Notes: a model not told the origin generated them from the sequence alone. 64,000 bases of DNA from Mesorhizobium sp. L-8-3 (GCF_016756615.1 NZ_AP023262.1:3473501-3537500); one strand, 5' to 3'. Shown: positions 44,444 to 53,840, counted from the first letter of the stretch. Numbers and translations are program-made.

Positions 44444-45124
44444 TCAGAGCTGATCGCCGATCCTAGATATCAGGTTCCGAACGTTCGATACCTGCCATCG
44501 CCCGCCCCGCGCAGTTCGGACGCCACGGTTGTTCAGCGCTGTCGCAATGCCCCTGAGACTTGTCACGCCAGAGTGTTGGATGGCGTGCACGATCGGAAGC
44601 ACGGTCTCGGCGAAACGCTGTGCTTCCCGGATCGAAACCTCTCGGCCCTTTGCGGCGGCGTCGGCAGTGTTGCGCGGATTTCCGAGCCGGGTCCCGCTTT
44701 GCTTGCGGGAGGCGAGGGCGGCTCTGGTCCGTTCCGATATCAGCCGCCGCTCCTTCTCGGCCAAAGCGGCGTATAGGTGCAGCATGAACGGATCCGCATC
44801 GGAACCAAGCTCGGCCACGATAAAGGCAACGCGCTGGACCATCAGGCCGGATATGAACGCTACGTCGCGAGAGAGCCGGTCGAGCTTGGCGACAACGACG
44901 GGGCATTTCGCTTGGCGGGCCGTCGCCAGCGCTGCTGCAAGCTGTGGTCGCCGGTCGAGTGCATCGGCGCCCTTGCCGGTTTCCACTTCAGTGAACTCGT
45001 GGGCGATCGTTAAGCCTTCGGCCTCGGCGAAGCGTGCGATAGCCGTCCGTTGCGCTTCCAGGCCGAGACCTGATCGACCCTGTCGCTGAGTGGAAACGCG
45101 ATAGTAGGCGACTGCCGAATTCAT
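44444..45124 (-). CDS. Serine recombinase (resolvase/invertase family)
   Basis: 226 residues from the ATG at [12 protein letters not shown]. The frame is open upstream but would run through the palindrome. The catalytic serine is in [20 protein letters not shown] near residue 9; the arginine-containing active-site helix [19 protein letters not shown] is near 68. The E-helix/dimer region ([20 protein letters not shown]) and a C-terminal DNA-binding segment ([20 protein letters not shown]) follow. The length matches small resolvases. A perfect 12-bp inverted repeat lies 22 bp upstream and is a good candidate operator or crossover site. A truncated paralogue lies at 13440-13745. Confidence 0.9.
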   Translation of the reverse strand: MNSAVAYYRVSTQRQGRSGLGLEAQRTAIARFAEAEGLTIAHEFTEVETGKGADALDRRPQLAAALATARQAKCPVVVAKLDRLSRDVAFISGLMVQRVAFIVAELGSDADPFMLHLYAALAEKERRLISERTRAALASRKQSGTRLGNPRNTADAAAKGREVSIREAQRFAETVLPIVHAIQHSGVTSLRGIATALNNRGVRTARGGRWQVSNVRNLISRIGDQL

Positions 45125-45145
45125 GGCGCTGATCCTGGGGGTGTT

Positions 45146-45173
45146 CAAACTGCAAACCACCGTTTGCAGTTTG
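45146..45173. promoter_or_regulatory. Perfect palindrome upstream of the serine recombinase
   Basis: CAAACTGCAAAC-CACC-GTTTGCAGTTTG: 12-bp arms with a 4-bp centre, 21 bp upstream of the recombinase start. AT-rich relative to the surroundings. Probably an autoregulatory operator or part of a recombination site. Confidence 0.65.
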
Positions 45174-45599
45174 CTCACTCCGCCCGAATAGCCAAGTTGT
45201 TTCATTAGTTTAGGCGGAAATCCTTGTTGCACCGCAACGTGGGGTCAGCCAGTGACTTGGTACCCGCACCGAGAAAGCCAAGCTGGAATTCTACCCGGCT
45301 CTACACTGTTTTCCGGAAGAGTAAGGAGCGCCAGAGGCAGTCATGCGCTTTCGGCTTGTCGCAGCCGCTTCGACCTGAACTGCGAGATTCAGAATGCAGG
45401 CTCAGTCGCGACCATCCGTCGAGCCTACGAAGACCGAACGCCTTGGACCAGACCGGCTAGTGTTCGTCGGCCACAAATATGTTAGCATTTTCTTATAGAC
45501 AGGGGCCAGCGTGGCATTCGCTAGGTCAACCGGCGGATGTGCTCCCTGCACCAAGGTCCGGTCGAAGGCCGCGCTGTCCCGAGGATTCAGGAGATCCAC
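45174..45599. other. Intergenic stretch, no gene seen
   Basis: Between the recombinase palindrome and the methyltransferase start no frame is convincing. AGGAGATCCAC at 45589-45599 is the methyltransferase ribosome-binding site; the rest shows no recognised motif. Confidence 0.45.
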
Positions 45600-46658
45600 A
45601 TGCCACAGCCTAATCAGGAGAAGCTGGACGCGTTTCTGGGAAAGATGGTGGGTGATCTGGGAGCGATCGCGACAGGCGCCGGGGTGGTGCTGGGGGATAG
45701 GCTAGGCCTGTACACAGCTATGCGCGAGGGCGGCAAGATGACCGCCGCCGAGCTTGCGGCGCGAACCGGCACTCAGGAACGCCTAGTCCGAGAATGGCTC
45801 TCTGGGCAGGCTGCGGCCGGTTACATAGAATACGAGGAAATGACCGACCGCTTCTATCTTAGCCCAGAGCAGGAATTGGTATTCGCGGATGAAGATAGCC
45901 CAGCCTTTATGGCGGGCGCATTCGAGGTTCTATCCGCCTTGTGGCTCGATGAGGAGAAGGTAAGTCAGGCGTTTCGCTCCGGCAAAGGCGTCGCTTGGCA
46001 TGAACACAGCGCCTGCCTATTTCGCGGCACGGAGCGGTTCTTCCGTCCGGGTTACAATGCCAACTTGATCGAATCCTGGTTACCTTCCCTTGACGGTGTG
46101 ATCGAAAAGCTCGAACTGGGCGCTGAAGTAGCGGATGTCGGATGCGGCCACGGCGCGTCAACCATACTCATGGCGCGCGCATTTCCGCGTTCCCGCTTCG
46201 TTGGCTTCGACTATCACGGTCCTTCGATCGAGCGCGCGCGTAAGGCGGCCGAAGAAGCCGGGGTTTCTGGCAACACGCGGTTCGAGGTCGCGTCGGCCAA
46301 GGCCTATCCAGGAACCTACGATCTTGTGGCCTTCTTCGACTGTCTTCACGACATGGGAGACCCGGAGGGGGCAGCAGCGCACGTCCACGTATCGCTGAAG
46401 CCAGATGGCACGTGGATGATCGTCGAGCCCTTCGCGCATGATCATCTGTCGGCCAACCTCAATCCCGTGGGAAGAGTCTATTATGCCGCTTCTACCTTCG
46501 TCTGCACGCCCGCGTCTCTTTCTCAGGAAGTCGGCCTCGGGCTTGGCGCGCAAGCCGGAGAGGCGAAATTGCGCCAGGTGGTGACAAGCGGTGGCTTTAC
46601 CCGTTTCCGTCGCGCCGCCGAGACGCCGTTCAATATCGTTCTAGAAGCGCGTCCCTGA
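45600..46658 (+). CDS. SAM-dependent methyltransferase with N-terminal winged-helix domain
   Basis: 352 residues from the ATG after AGGAG. An N-terminal dimerisation/winged-helix region (LGDRLGLYTAMREGGKMTAA, ELAARTGTQERLVREWLSGQ) resembles that of small-molecule O- or N-methyltransferases. The Rossmann SAM site is ELGAEVADVGCGHGASTILM near residue 180, followed by RFVGFDYHGPSIERARKAAE and YDLVAFFDCLHDMGDPEGAA. No adjacent biosynthetic genes point to a substrate. Full length. Confidence 0.85.
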   Translation: MPQPNQEKLDAFLGKMVGDLGAIATGAGVVLGDRLGLYTAMREGGKMTAAELAARTGTQERLVREWLSGQAAAGYIEYEEMTDRFYLSPEQELVFADEDSPAFMAGAFEVLSALWLDEEKVSQAFRSGKGVAWHEHSACLFRGTERFFRPGYNANLIESWLPSLDGVIEKLELGAEVADVGCGHGASTILMARAFPRSRFVGFDYHGPSIERARKAAEEAGVSGNTRFEVASAKAYPGTYDLVAFFDCLHDMGDPEGAAAHVHVSLKPDGTWMIVEPFAHDHLSANLNPVGRVYYAASTFVCTPASLSQEVGLGLGAQAGEAKLRQVVTSGGFTRFRRAAETPFNIVLEARP

Positions 46659-46686
46659 GCGCCATTCGCACAATGCCCAAGCGCGC

Positions 46687-46830
46687 CTGATCACCAAAGG
46701 TCTAGTCGAGGAGGTCCAGGCCGAGCTCGGCGACCCGGTCTGGCGCACTGCCGAGGACGATCAGCGCTGACACTGACGCTGATGCCGCGGGTCTTCGAGG
46801 CTCTCTGCATCGGGCCGGAGGAAGGCCGGA
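46687..46830 (+). pseudogene. DUF3489 gene, middle fragment (a)
   Basis: ITKGLVEEVQAELGDPVWRT then AEDDQR match residues about 40-70 of the intact DUF3489 proteins. A base change gives a stop after DQR, and the other frame continues with VFEALCIGPEEG-like codons. The fragment ends where the GGDEF module begins, so the gene was probably split there. A matching C-terminal piece lies at 50574-50691. Confidence 0.7.
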
Positions 46831-46832
46831 GC

Positions 46833-48449
46833 GAGCCGTCTATCGCCGGCTGGTCACGCAAGCAGAGAAGGACTGTGCGGCGGCCATCAAACTGTGACCG
46901 CAATGACACACGACCACGACAGATTTCCTCTGCAGGCGGTTTTGTTGGGGATCATGCCGAGCAGAGTTCTGTCAGCGCGAGAGGTTCCCGGATAGCGTAG
47001 TTGACGCAGCGGGCTTGGTGCGCAAGGGGCCTTCAAGCGCCCGGCACTTGAAGAGGTGGCGGGCGCTTCCTTTGTGAACGCCCCAGGCGAGGGTTTGCTT
47101 CTCTAGGCGTGGGCTGGCGACCAAAGTCCGTTGCGTATTTTTGAGCGGCTGTGTGCAAGATTGCCGGCATTCGAAAGCAAGAAATGGACTTTTCTGCCTT
47201 CGGCTGGGGACGAGTGGTGCTGCTGAGCTTTCTCGGAACGCTCTGTTGCATCGCCGTGGCATTTGCAATCGACAGCTATTCCTTTGAGACAGGCACATGG
47301 AGATGGGGTGAAAAGCCGCTCAACAATCTGATCATCCCCCTCATTCTTGCCCCTCCCTTCTTTTTCTATCTCCTCAGTAAGCAACGCGAGCTTGCCATTG
47401 CGCATCGCGAGCTGATGATCGTCGCCTCTACCGATTCCCTCACCTCATGCCTGAACCGGCGGGCCTTCACCGCCATGGTGGACCGCTACCTTGACCGCAT
47501 CGCCGACCAGAAGGCTGACCACCACGGCGCGCTTCTGATTATCGACGTCGATCACTTCAAAGACATCAATGATGTGTTCGGTCATGAGTGCGGTGATGAA
47601 GCGCTCAAGGTCATCGCACACACGATCAAGGGCACATTGCGCGACCTCGACCTCGTCGGCCGCATTGGCGGAGAAGAGTTCAGCGTCTTTTTGCCCGGTG
47701 TCAGTCCCGAGCGCGTAGGCAGGGTCGCAGAGCGTATCAGGGTCGAGGTTTCGGCCACTGAACTGAACCTCAACGGAAAATCCTGCAAGCTCTCCGTGAG
47801 CGTCGGCGGCGTCACTTTTGATCGGAATGCTTCCTTCAGCGAACTCTATCGCCACGCCGATCAGTTGCTCTACGCGGCGAAACGTGGCGGCCGCAATCGC
47901 GTGGAAATCCAGCACGCGTCCGCAGGCCCTGATAAGCAAATTCAGATCCATTGATCTGAACGCCTCCTTGCGAGCTGGTCGCGTTTGCCCGGGCAACCGA
48001 AAGGGCAGAGAATACTTGACCAAGCTCGGATAGCAGGTCAGCAGGCGCCCTGAGGAGCCTGCCAAGATGGTCGCGCGGACTATCGAGCATAGGTTGTGAA
48101 TTCGTTCGTGCTCTATGCTATCGTCTCGTTGTTTTCGCCAGGGGGCGACATGGGCGGTGGCAACAATCCGATGGTCCTTTCCATCGAGGAAATCAGTGAA
48201 TTAAGGAGCAGGATACGTTCCGCCTTGGCAAGCGGCCGGTTGAATGCGTGGCAGGCCCGCTTCTTGACGGACATGCAGCAACGACTCGAAACATACGGGC
48301 CGCAAGTTCGTCTGAGCGTTAAGCAACTCAGCAAACTTCGCGAGATCGTTGGCACCGGAACATCACCCGGCCGGGTGGTGCAGCCTGTTCGTCCTTCAAG
48401 AAGCCGCCGGCGGCGAAGGGGCGGCGTTCTCGCGCGTGAAGGTCGCTGG
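46833..48449 (+). repeat. GGDEF module, copy 2
   Basis: About 1.6 kb, nearly identical to 54643-56258 and more distantly related to 27617-29060: leader, GGDEF gene, 195-bp spacer and the first about 100 codons of the next frame. Identity with copy 3 stops within GCGTGAAGGTCGCTGGTTTG. Leader bases 46833-47183 contain no separate gene. Confidence 0.85.
47184..47954 (+). CDS. Membrane-anchored diguanylate cyclase (GGDEF), copy 2
   Basis: 256 residues, almost identical to the protein at 54986 and about 95% similar to that at 27915. Two membrane helices, then GGDEF domain with GRIGGEEFSVFLPG and I-site RDLD. Differences from copy 1 are conservative (for example KDINDVFGHECGDE for KNINDVFGHDCGDE). 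All catalytic residues are kept, so three active cyclases may be made from this window. Followed by the nuclease-domain gene 195 bp downstream in the same direction. Confidence 0.9.
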   Translation: MDFSAFGWGRVVLLSFLGTLCCIAVAFAIDSYSFETGTWRWGEKPLNNLIIPLILAPPFFFYLLSKQRELAIAHRELMIVASTDSLTSCLNRRAFTAMVDRYLDRIADQKADHHGALLIIDVDHFKDINDVFGHECGDEALKVIAHTIKGTLRDLDLVGRIGGEEFSVFLPGVSPERVGRVAERIRVEVSATELNLNGKSCKLSVSVGGVTFDRNASFSELYRHADQLLYAAKRGGRNRVEIQHASAGPDKQIQIH

Positions 48450-48971
48450 TTTGCCCGGCGACTCATGCGTGACGTCTCGCTGCTCGCCGCAATTCTTGTG
48501 GCTGTGTCTATTGCCTCATACTTGCGGGAGACACCATGGCAGACAGTGAGCAGCTTTTTCTCGGCGGCGGCGCCCTCCTATTCCACTGTATCAATCACCC
48601 GGGACCAGTTCAGTGTGACCGACGGAGACACGATCCGAATGGCAGGAGACCGCAAAGGTACGCGCCTCGTCGGCTTCAACACCCCGGAAAGCATCGAGCC
48701 GCGATGCGAAGAGGAACGGACATTGGGCTTGCGCGCAAAGGCGCGGCTCAAGGAGCTCGTTGCGAACGGCAGCCTGGAACTCCGGCGCATGCCGTGTTCC
48801 TGTGATCCGGGCACGGAGGGAACCGAGGCTTGTAACTATGGGCGCAGCTGCGCGATCTTGCGGATCGACGGTCGCGATGTCGGCCAGATCCTCATTTCCG
48901 AGGGATTGGCCGTTTCATTTCGGTGCGGCACGACCAGCTGTCCACCAACGCCGCGACCATGGTGCAGCTAA
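48150..48971 (+). CDS. Membrane-anchored staphylococcal-nuclease-like (SNase) protein
   Basis: 273 residues from the ATG after AGGGGGCGAC; an in-frame start 54 bp upstream is possible. N-terminal helical domain SIEEISELRSRIRSALASGR, FLTDMQQRLETYG and LSVKQLSKLREIVG (residues about 8-70); Arg-rich linker; membrane helix SLLAAILVAVSIASYL near 115; then an SNase fold: FSVTDGDTIRMAGDRKGTRL, VGFNTPESIEPRCEEERTLG, KARLKELVANGSLELRR, ending CGTTSCPPTPRPWC. D-G-D-T and the R/E residues of the active site are present. The protein is probably a secreted-side, membrane-tethered nuclease. Its N-terminal domain is also in the chimera at 55952. Confidence 0.75.
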   Translation: MGGGNNPMVLSIEEISELRSRIRSALASGRLNAWQARFLTDMQQRLETYGPQVRLSVKQLSKLREIVGTGTSPGRVVQPVRPSRSRRRRRGGVLAREGRWFARRLMRDVSLLAAILVAVSIASYLRETPWQTVSSFFSAAAPSYSTVSITRDQFSVTDGDTIRMAGDRKGTRLVGFNTPESIEPRCEEERTLGLRAKARLKELVANGSLELRRMPCSCDPGTEGTEACNYGRSCAILRIDGRDVGQILISEGLAVSFRCGTTSCPPTPRPWCS

Positions 48972-49087
48972 CGGAGCGCGAAGCTCAAAGCCCGATGCGA
49001 CAAAGCAATCAAATGATCCACCTGGCCGTTGATGTTCCTGCCGATCGGAGCATGAGTAGGGTCACGGAAGAAAGAGGATCACGCTCC

Positions 49088-49276
49088 ATGAACAGCCATC
49101 TGTTCGCGACCACGCCCAGGATGCAGATCGTCTGGGACGTGCTCGAAGCCGCCAAGGACAACGCCGACGAGATGGTGATCGCCGCCTGCCGCCGGCTGAT
49201 CGTCGCCGACCGGCTGGGCTGGAAGAAGCATGCCAAGCGCGGCGACATCGAACTCGTGATGAGCATAGCAGGCTAG
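49088..49276 (+). CDS. 62-residue conserved small protein, copy 1
   Basis: 62 residues: NSHLFATTPRMQIVWDVLEA, ADEMVIAACRRLIVADRLGW and a C-terminal IELVMSIAG. A paralogue at 52949-53137 differs at few positions. In both places it lies about 100 bp upstream of a full DUF3489 gene, so the pair behaves as a unit. Helical and soluble; function unknown. Confidence 0.65.
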   Translation: MNSHLFATTPRMQIVWDVLEAAKDNADEMVIAACRRLIVADRLGWKKHAKRGDIELVMSIAG

Positions 49277-49378
49277 CCGCATAAACAACCTCGCCCCGCA
49301 TCGACCCCGCCGCAGCCGGGGCTTCAGGCGCTAGCAGCGGCGGGATGGTCCCGCCGCCATTCTAGCGGGAGCACCCCG

Positions 49379-49945
49379 ATGAAACTCTCTGATACGCAGC
49401 TTGTCATCCTCAATGCCGCCTGCCGGCGCGCCGACCGCCGTGTCCTGCCTCTGCCCACCAAGCTGAAGGGCGGCGCTGCCGAAAAGGTGATCACCAGCCT
49501 CGTTACGAAGGGCCTGGTGGCAGAGATTCAGGCCGAACTCAGCGACCCGGTCTGGCGCGTTGCCGAGGACGATCAGCGCCTGACGCTGGTGCCGACGCTG
49601 CGCGCCTTCGAAGCGCTCGGCATCGAGCCCGACGCGGCCACGAGCGCACCTCAGCCGGCTACTGCAAGGCCGGGCAAGGCCAAGGCCAACCGACCTAAGA
49701 GGGCCTCCGTCGCCCGCCCGGAGCCGCAGGCGCCGAAGACCCGGAGCGGCACAAAGCAAGCGGTCCTGATCGACATGCTGCGGGCTCCAAACGGCGCCAC
49801 CGTCGAGGAGGTTATGAGCGCCACCGGATGGTTGTCTCACACGGTGCGGGGCGCCATTGCCGGTGCGCTGAAGAAGAAGCTTGGCCTCAACGTGACGTCG
49901 GAAAAGGTCGAGGATCGCGGACGCATCTACAGGATAATAGACTGA
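49379..49945 (+). CDS. DUF3489 protein, copy 1 (intact)
   Basis: 188 residues with GCGGGAGCACCCCG before the ATG. N-terminal KLSDTQLVILNAACRRADRR, a winged-helix-like LKGGAAEKVITSLVTKGLVA, an Ala/Pro/Lys linker (TARPGKAKANRPKRASVARP), and C-terminal second HTH-like domain KQAVLIDMLRAPNGATVEEV, MSATGWLSHTVRGAIAGALK, GLNVTSEKVEDRGRIYRI. These are the features of DUF3489, small rhizobial proteins with predicted DNA-binding folds and no known function. Followed by a strong terminator. Another intact copy is at 53241. Confidence 0.8.
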   Translation: MKLSDTQLVILNAACRRADRRVLPLPTKLKGGAAEKVITSLVTKGLVAEIQAELSDPVWRVAEDDQRLTLVPTLRAFEALGIEPDAATSAPQPATARPGKAKANRPKRASVARPEPQAPKTRSGTKQAVLIDMLRAPNGATVEEVMSATGWLSHTVRGAIAGALKKKLGLNVTSEKVEDRGRIYRIID

Positions 49946-49962
49946 ATTGGGGCCAACGTTGA

Positions 49963-49995
49963 GCGCCGGCCGATTTCCTGGCCGGCGCATTTTTG
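49963..49995 (+). terminator. Intrinsic terminator after DUF3489 copy 1
   Basis: GCGCCGGCC-8 nt-GGCCGGCGC (49963-49971 with 49980-49988) followed by ATTTTTGTC: a perfect 9-bp stem and T-run. Confidence 0.85.
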
Positions 49996-50264
49996 TCAAG
50001 CCGACAAGTCCTCGACTCTCGGCGATTGAAGGTTGCAACAATTTTGGTTAGCTTCAGCGAGCGGGAGCGATGTTTCTAGTCGCTCGGAAGCCGGTCTAGG
50101 CAACTGTATGGATGTCGCATCTTGTTGCGACATCTACCGCTCACATACTGCGGAGTGGCGTTCCATTGGACGCTGTCTCGTGCGAGGGATCTCCCTTCCA
50201 ATTGAGGGGCGCCGTGTTTCGGTCGCTGCACATCCGCTTCACGTTGGTGAAGAAAGGATATGCA

Positions 50265-50573
50265 ATGTCGAACAGAATCCGAATGATCCGTATTTCTCGC
50301 GCGGCCGCCCAGGACTGGAAGTGTTTCTACTGTGAACGCCTGATGTGGTCGGACGGACGAATCCCTAACAAGGAGCCTCAGCTGCAATGTACGGCGGAGC
50401 ACCTTATCCCCAAGTCGGAAGGGGGCGGTGATGATCAGAACAACATCGTAGCAGCCTGTCTGTACTGCAACAGGATCCGGCACCGCGGTTCGAAGTTAAA
50501 GTCGCCGGAGGTGTTCCGCGTGTTCGTGAAGCAGCGGCTCAGAGTTGGCCGTTGGTATCGGGCTCAACATTGA
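50265..50573 (+). CDS. HNH endonuclease
   Basis: 102 residues from the ATG preceded by AAAGGATATGC. Zinc and HNH motifs: WKCFYCERLMW (first CxxC), TAEHLIPKSEGGGDDQNNIV (the H of HNH and the conserved N-N), AACLYCNRIRHRG (second CxxC with final N). The fold is complete; no partner domain. Such free-standing HNH proteins are common in phage and mobile regions as nicking or packaging-linked nucleases. Region 49996-50264 upstream shows no gene. Confidence 0.85.
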   Translation: MSNRIRMIRISRAAAQDWKCFYCERLMWSDGRIPNKEPQLQCTAEHLIPKSEGGGDDQNNIVAACLYCNRIRHRGSKLKSPEVFRVFVKQRLRVGRWYRAQH

Positions 50574-50691
50574 GCGCCACCGAATGACTATCCCACACGC
50601 CGCAATCGCGGGTGCGCTGAAGAAGAATCTCGGTTTTGAGGTGACCTCGGAAAAGGTCGAGGACTGCGGACGCGTCTACAGGTTATGCTGA
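50574..50691 (+). pseudogene. DUF3489 gene, C-terminal fragment (c)
   Basis: AIAGALKKNLGFEVTSEKVE then DCGRVYR continue the DUF3489 C-terminal domain, but a shift and the TGA in SATE-stop break the join with what precedes. It begins where fragment (a) at 46687-46830 would resume after the 3.7-kb interruption. Confidence 0.7.
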
Positions 50692-50824
50692 GCTCAGCAT
50701 AACCGGTAATATGCGGAGCGTATGGTTAGGTGCTTCGTATTTTGTCGCCTAACGGCGCTCGCCAAAGCGGAATTGCAGAGGAAGGCAGGAGTTCGTAACC
50801 TCCAGTGACGGAATACCGTCAACA

Positions 50825-52645
50825 ATGCCCATCGCCGAGGAGGAAATGGCATCCATCGCGGAACGTCGGCTCGCCGCGATCTTGGCGGCTGATGTCGTCG
50901 GCTACTCGCGTTTGATAGAAGCTGATGAGGCCGGAACGCTCGGCGACCTAAAAGTCATTCGGCAGAAGATCCTGGAGCCGCTCCTCGCCGAGAACCGCGG
51001 ACGCATCGTGAAGCTGATGGGCGACGGGGTCATCGCGGAGTTCGGCTCGATTGTGACCGCAGTCGCCTGCGCAGCGGCGATCCAGTCGCAGCTAGCCACG
51101 ACACAGGCCGACACCCCGCCTGATCGCCGTATCGTGCTCCGCATCGGCGTACATCTCGGCGACGTTGTGGTGGAAGGCGAGGACCTCCTGGGCGACGGCG
51201 TGAACATCGCCGCTCGCCTCGAGCAATTGTGCCCTCCCGGCGCCGTCTTGATCTCGGGCGCTGCCCACGAGCAGCTGTCGGGCAAGCTCGATCTTCCATT
51301 CACCGATGCGGGCGAACAGCGCCTGAAAAATATCGTGCGGCCGGTCCGTGCTTTCCAGCTGGCACCCGAAGGCGCCAACGACCAGCTGCCGCCGCAGCCG
51401 GTCCAGGCAGATAAACCCGCAGTCGCCGTCCTGCCCTTCCAGAACCTCAGCGACGACCCGGATCAGGTCTATTTCAGCGACGGTATAACGGAAGACATCA
51501 TCACCGAGCTTTCCCGCTTCCGTGAACTCCTGGTCATTGCCCGGAACTCCTCGTTTGCCTTCCGCGGGAAGAGTATTGACGTGCGCGAGATCGGACGCGC
51601 CCTCGGGGCAAGTCACGTGATTGAAGGCAACGTTCGTCGTGCCGGAGACCGGGTGCGCATCAACGCTCAACTCGTGGACGCGTCGACCGGCACCCACATT
51701 TGGGCAGAACGCTATGACCGCGCACTGGCGGATGTCTTTGCCGTCCAGGAAGAGATCGCGCAGAGCATCGTTGCCAGGGTCGCGCAGCGCGTCATCGACG
51801 AGCGTGAGATGGCAGCCCGCAGGCGTCCGCCGCAGGATCTAAGAGCATACGACGTTTTCTTGAGAGCCCTTCGTTTGGGTGGGACCTCGTTCACCCCCGA
51901 AGTGGGCGTGCAGCTCGAAGCGCTCTATCAGCAGGTCCTCGCCATCGATCCCACCTTCGCGCGCGCCTATTCCGGGCTCGCGTTCATCCATGTCGACCGA
52001 TCCTGGCGCGTTATCGCCGGGGTTAGGTCCCAGCCGGACGAAGAGATGCTTCTGGCCCTGGATTTTGGGGAGAAGGCGCTTGCGCTCGACCCGAACGATC
52101 CGCGTGTTCAATCCACGTGTGGCCTGATGTATGCATATGGGCGGCGTGATTTTGACCGGGCGGAGCGGCACTTCGATCTCGCGCGGTCGATGAACCCCAA
52201 CGATGCCGTCGTCCAGATCCTGTATGCCTCGCTGCAGCGCATGAGAGGCAAGCCTGAACGGGGTTTGGCAGCTGTCGAGATCGCCCGTCGGCTCAATCCG
52301 CGCTATCCGCCTTGGTACAACTCATCTCGCGCTCACCTGCTGTTTCAACGGGGCGACTACGACGATGCAGCTGCTCTGCTCGAGACCCGAATGTGGGACG
52401 ATCCCGCCCGGTACCTGCGAGACCTGGGTTGGCGCGTGGCAGCGAACGCACACGCCGGCCATTTGGATCAGGCGGCGCGACGGGGTGAGGAACTGGTGCG
52501 TGAGATCGGCTCGCATTGGCAGGGCGATCCGCGAGCAAGCGCGTCGGCCTATGTCGACTGGGTCGTCTGGTTCTCTGTTCTTGAGCAAGCGTCTGACGAG
52601 GAGCACCTCCGAGCGGGGTTGCGCCTGGCGGGCTTGCCGGCCTGA
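50825..52645 (+). CDS. Class III adenylate/guanylate cyclase with TolB-like and TPR regions
   Basis: 606 residues; a second in-frame ATG at 50846 follows GAGGAGGAA and may be used instead. Cyclase domain residues about 10-180: AAILAADVVGYSRLIEADEA with first metal Asp, IVKLMGDGVIAEFGS with second Asp, LRIGVHLGDVVVEGEDLLGD and GDGVNIAARLEQLC. Next a TolB-N-like domain (AVLPFQNLSDDPDQVYFSDG, TEDIITELSRFREL, ALGASHVIEGNVRRAGDRV). The C-terminal about 250 residues are TPR-like helical repeats. This architecture is widely multiplied in rhizobia and makes cAMP or cGMP in response to unknown cues. Catalytic residues look complete. Confidence 0.88.
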   Translation: MPIAEEEMASIAERRLAAILAADVVGYSRLIEADEAGTLGDLKVIRQKILEPLLAENRGRIVKLMGDGVIAEFGSIVTAVACAAAIQSQLATTQADTPPDRRIVLRIGVHLGDVVVEGEDLLGDGVNIAARLEQLCPPGAVLISGAAHEQLSGKLDLPFTDAGEQRLKNIVRPVRAFQLAPEGANDQLPPQPVQADKPAVAVLPFQNLSDDPDQVYFSDGITEDIITELSRFRELLVIARNSSFAFRGKSIDVREIGRALGASHVIEGNVRRAGDRVRINAQLVDASTGTHIWAERYDRALADVFAVQEEIAQSIVARVAQRVIDEREMAARRRPPQDLRAYDVFLRALRLGGTSFTPEVGVQLEALYQQVLAIDPTFARAYSGLAFIHVDRSWRVIAGVRSQPDEEMLLALDFGEKALALDPNDPRVQSTCGLMYAYGRRDFDRAERHFDLARSMNPNDAVVQILYASLQRMRGKPERGLAAVEIARRLNPRYPPWYNSSRAHLLFQRGDYDDAAALLETRMWDDPARYLRDLGWRVAANAHAGHLDQAARRGEELVREIGSHWQGDPRASASAYVDWVVWFSVLEQASDEEHLRAGLRLAGLPA

Positions 52646-52948
52646 CGCCACGTATACAATCGTCCGCTTGCGGCTCTACTATGGCCATTCGCCGGTCGAG
52701 ACGCGAGCGTCGCCTCAGGGTCAATTCTTCGCTTTCAGATAGGGCTCGCCACTGGCACCGTTCCTCTGAACGAGGACTTAGTTTCGCCGAAAGCGGCCCC
52801 AGGCTGTCAAACGTCAGGTTCTCGCTGTAGGCGTATCGGGCGCAGCTTTCGAAGAAAGAAGAAAGCAATGAAATGATCCACTCTGCCGTTGATGTTGTTC
52901 GCGGTCCGAGCATGAGTGGTGTCACCAACCAGTGAGGACTAGGTTCGC
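52646..52948. other. Intergenic stretch, no gene seen
   Basis: No frame is convincing. The 3' part (from about 52870) resembles 49010-49085 upstream of the first 62-residue gene, so it belongs to the duplicated small-protein/DUF3489 unit. Confidence 0.5.
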
Positions 52949-53137
52949 ATGAACAGCCACCTGCTCGCCACCACGCCCAGGATGCAGATCGTCTGGGACG
53001 TGCTCGAAGCCGCCAAGGATAACAGCGACGAGATGGTGATTGCCGCATGCCGCCGGCTGATTGTCGCCGACCGGCTGGGCTGGAAGAAGCATGCCGAGCG
53101 CCGCGATGTCGAATTGGTGATGAGCTTGGCAGGCTAG
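52949..53137 (+). CDS. 62-residue conserved small protein, copy 2
   Basis: Paralogue of 49088-49276, same length, with NSHLLATTPRMQIVWDVLEA and SDEMVIAACRRLIVADRLGW, and C-terminus VELVMSLAG. Only a few substitutions. Again about 100 bp upstream of a complete DUF3489 gene, confirming duplication of the pair. Function unknown. Confidence 0.65.
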   Translation: MNSHLLATTPRMQIVWDVLEAAKDNSDEMVIAACRRLIVADRLGWKKHAERRDVELVMSLAG

Positions 53138-53240
53138 CCGCTTAAACAACCTCGCTCCCGCATCGACCCCGCCGCCGTCGGGCCTTCAGGCACTAGGAGC
53201 GACGGGATGGTCCCGCCGCATTTCTAGCGGGAGCATCCCG

Positions 53241-53819
53241 ATGAAACTCTCCGATACGCAACTCGTCATCCTCAACACCGTCTGCCGGCGCGCCGATCGC
53301 CGTGTGCTGCCCTTGCCTGCCAACCTGAAGGGCGGTGCCGCCGAGAAGGTGATCGTGAGCCTCATCACCAAGGGGCTGGTCGAAGAGGTCCAGGCCGAGC
53401 TCGGCGACCCGGTCTGGCGCGTTGCCGAGGACGATCAGCGCCTGACGCTGGTGCCGACGCTGCGCGCCTTCGAAGCGCTGGGCATCGAGCCGGAAGAGGA
53501 GCCCGACGAGGCCACGGGCGCCCCTCAGCCGGCAACTGCAAGGCCGGGCAAAGCCAAGGCCAACCGACCGAAGAAGGCCTCCGCCGCCCGCCCGGAGCCG
53601 CAGGCGCCGAAGACCCGGAGCGGCACAAAGCAAGCGGTCCTGATCGACATGCTGCGTGCTCCGGAAGGTGCCACGATCGAGGAGGTCATGAGCGCCACCG
53701 GATGGCTGTCGCACACGGTGCGCGGTGCCATTGCCGGGGCGTTGACGAAGAAGTTCGGCCTGACGGTGACGTCGGAGAAGGTCGATGGCCGCGGACGCGT
53801 GTACAGGATCCAAGACTGA
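53241..53819 (+). CDS. DUF3489 protein, copy 2 (intact)
   Basis: 192 residues, very similar to copy 1 (KLSDTQLVILNTVCRRADRR, LVEEVQAELGDPVWRVAEDD, GTKQAVLIDMLRAPEGATIE, VMSATGWLSHTVRGAIAGAL). A four-residue insertion (EEPD) lies in the linker. Putative DNA-binding N- and C-terminal domains joined by a basic Ala/Pro-rich linker. Followed by a hairpin terminator like that of copy 1. Confidence 0.8.
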   Translation: MKLSDTQLVILNTVCRRADRRVLPLPANLKGGAAEKVIVSLITKGLVEEVQAELGDPVWRVAEDDQRLTLVPTLRAFEALGIEPEEEPDEATGAPQPATARPGKAKANRPKKASAARPEPQAPKTRSGTKQAVLIDMLRAPEGATIEEVMSATGWLSHTVRGAIAGALTKKFGLTVTSEKVDGRGRVYRIQD

Positions 53820-53840
53820 TTTTCGCAGCATTATCGCTTT

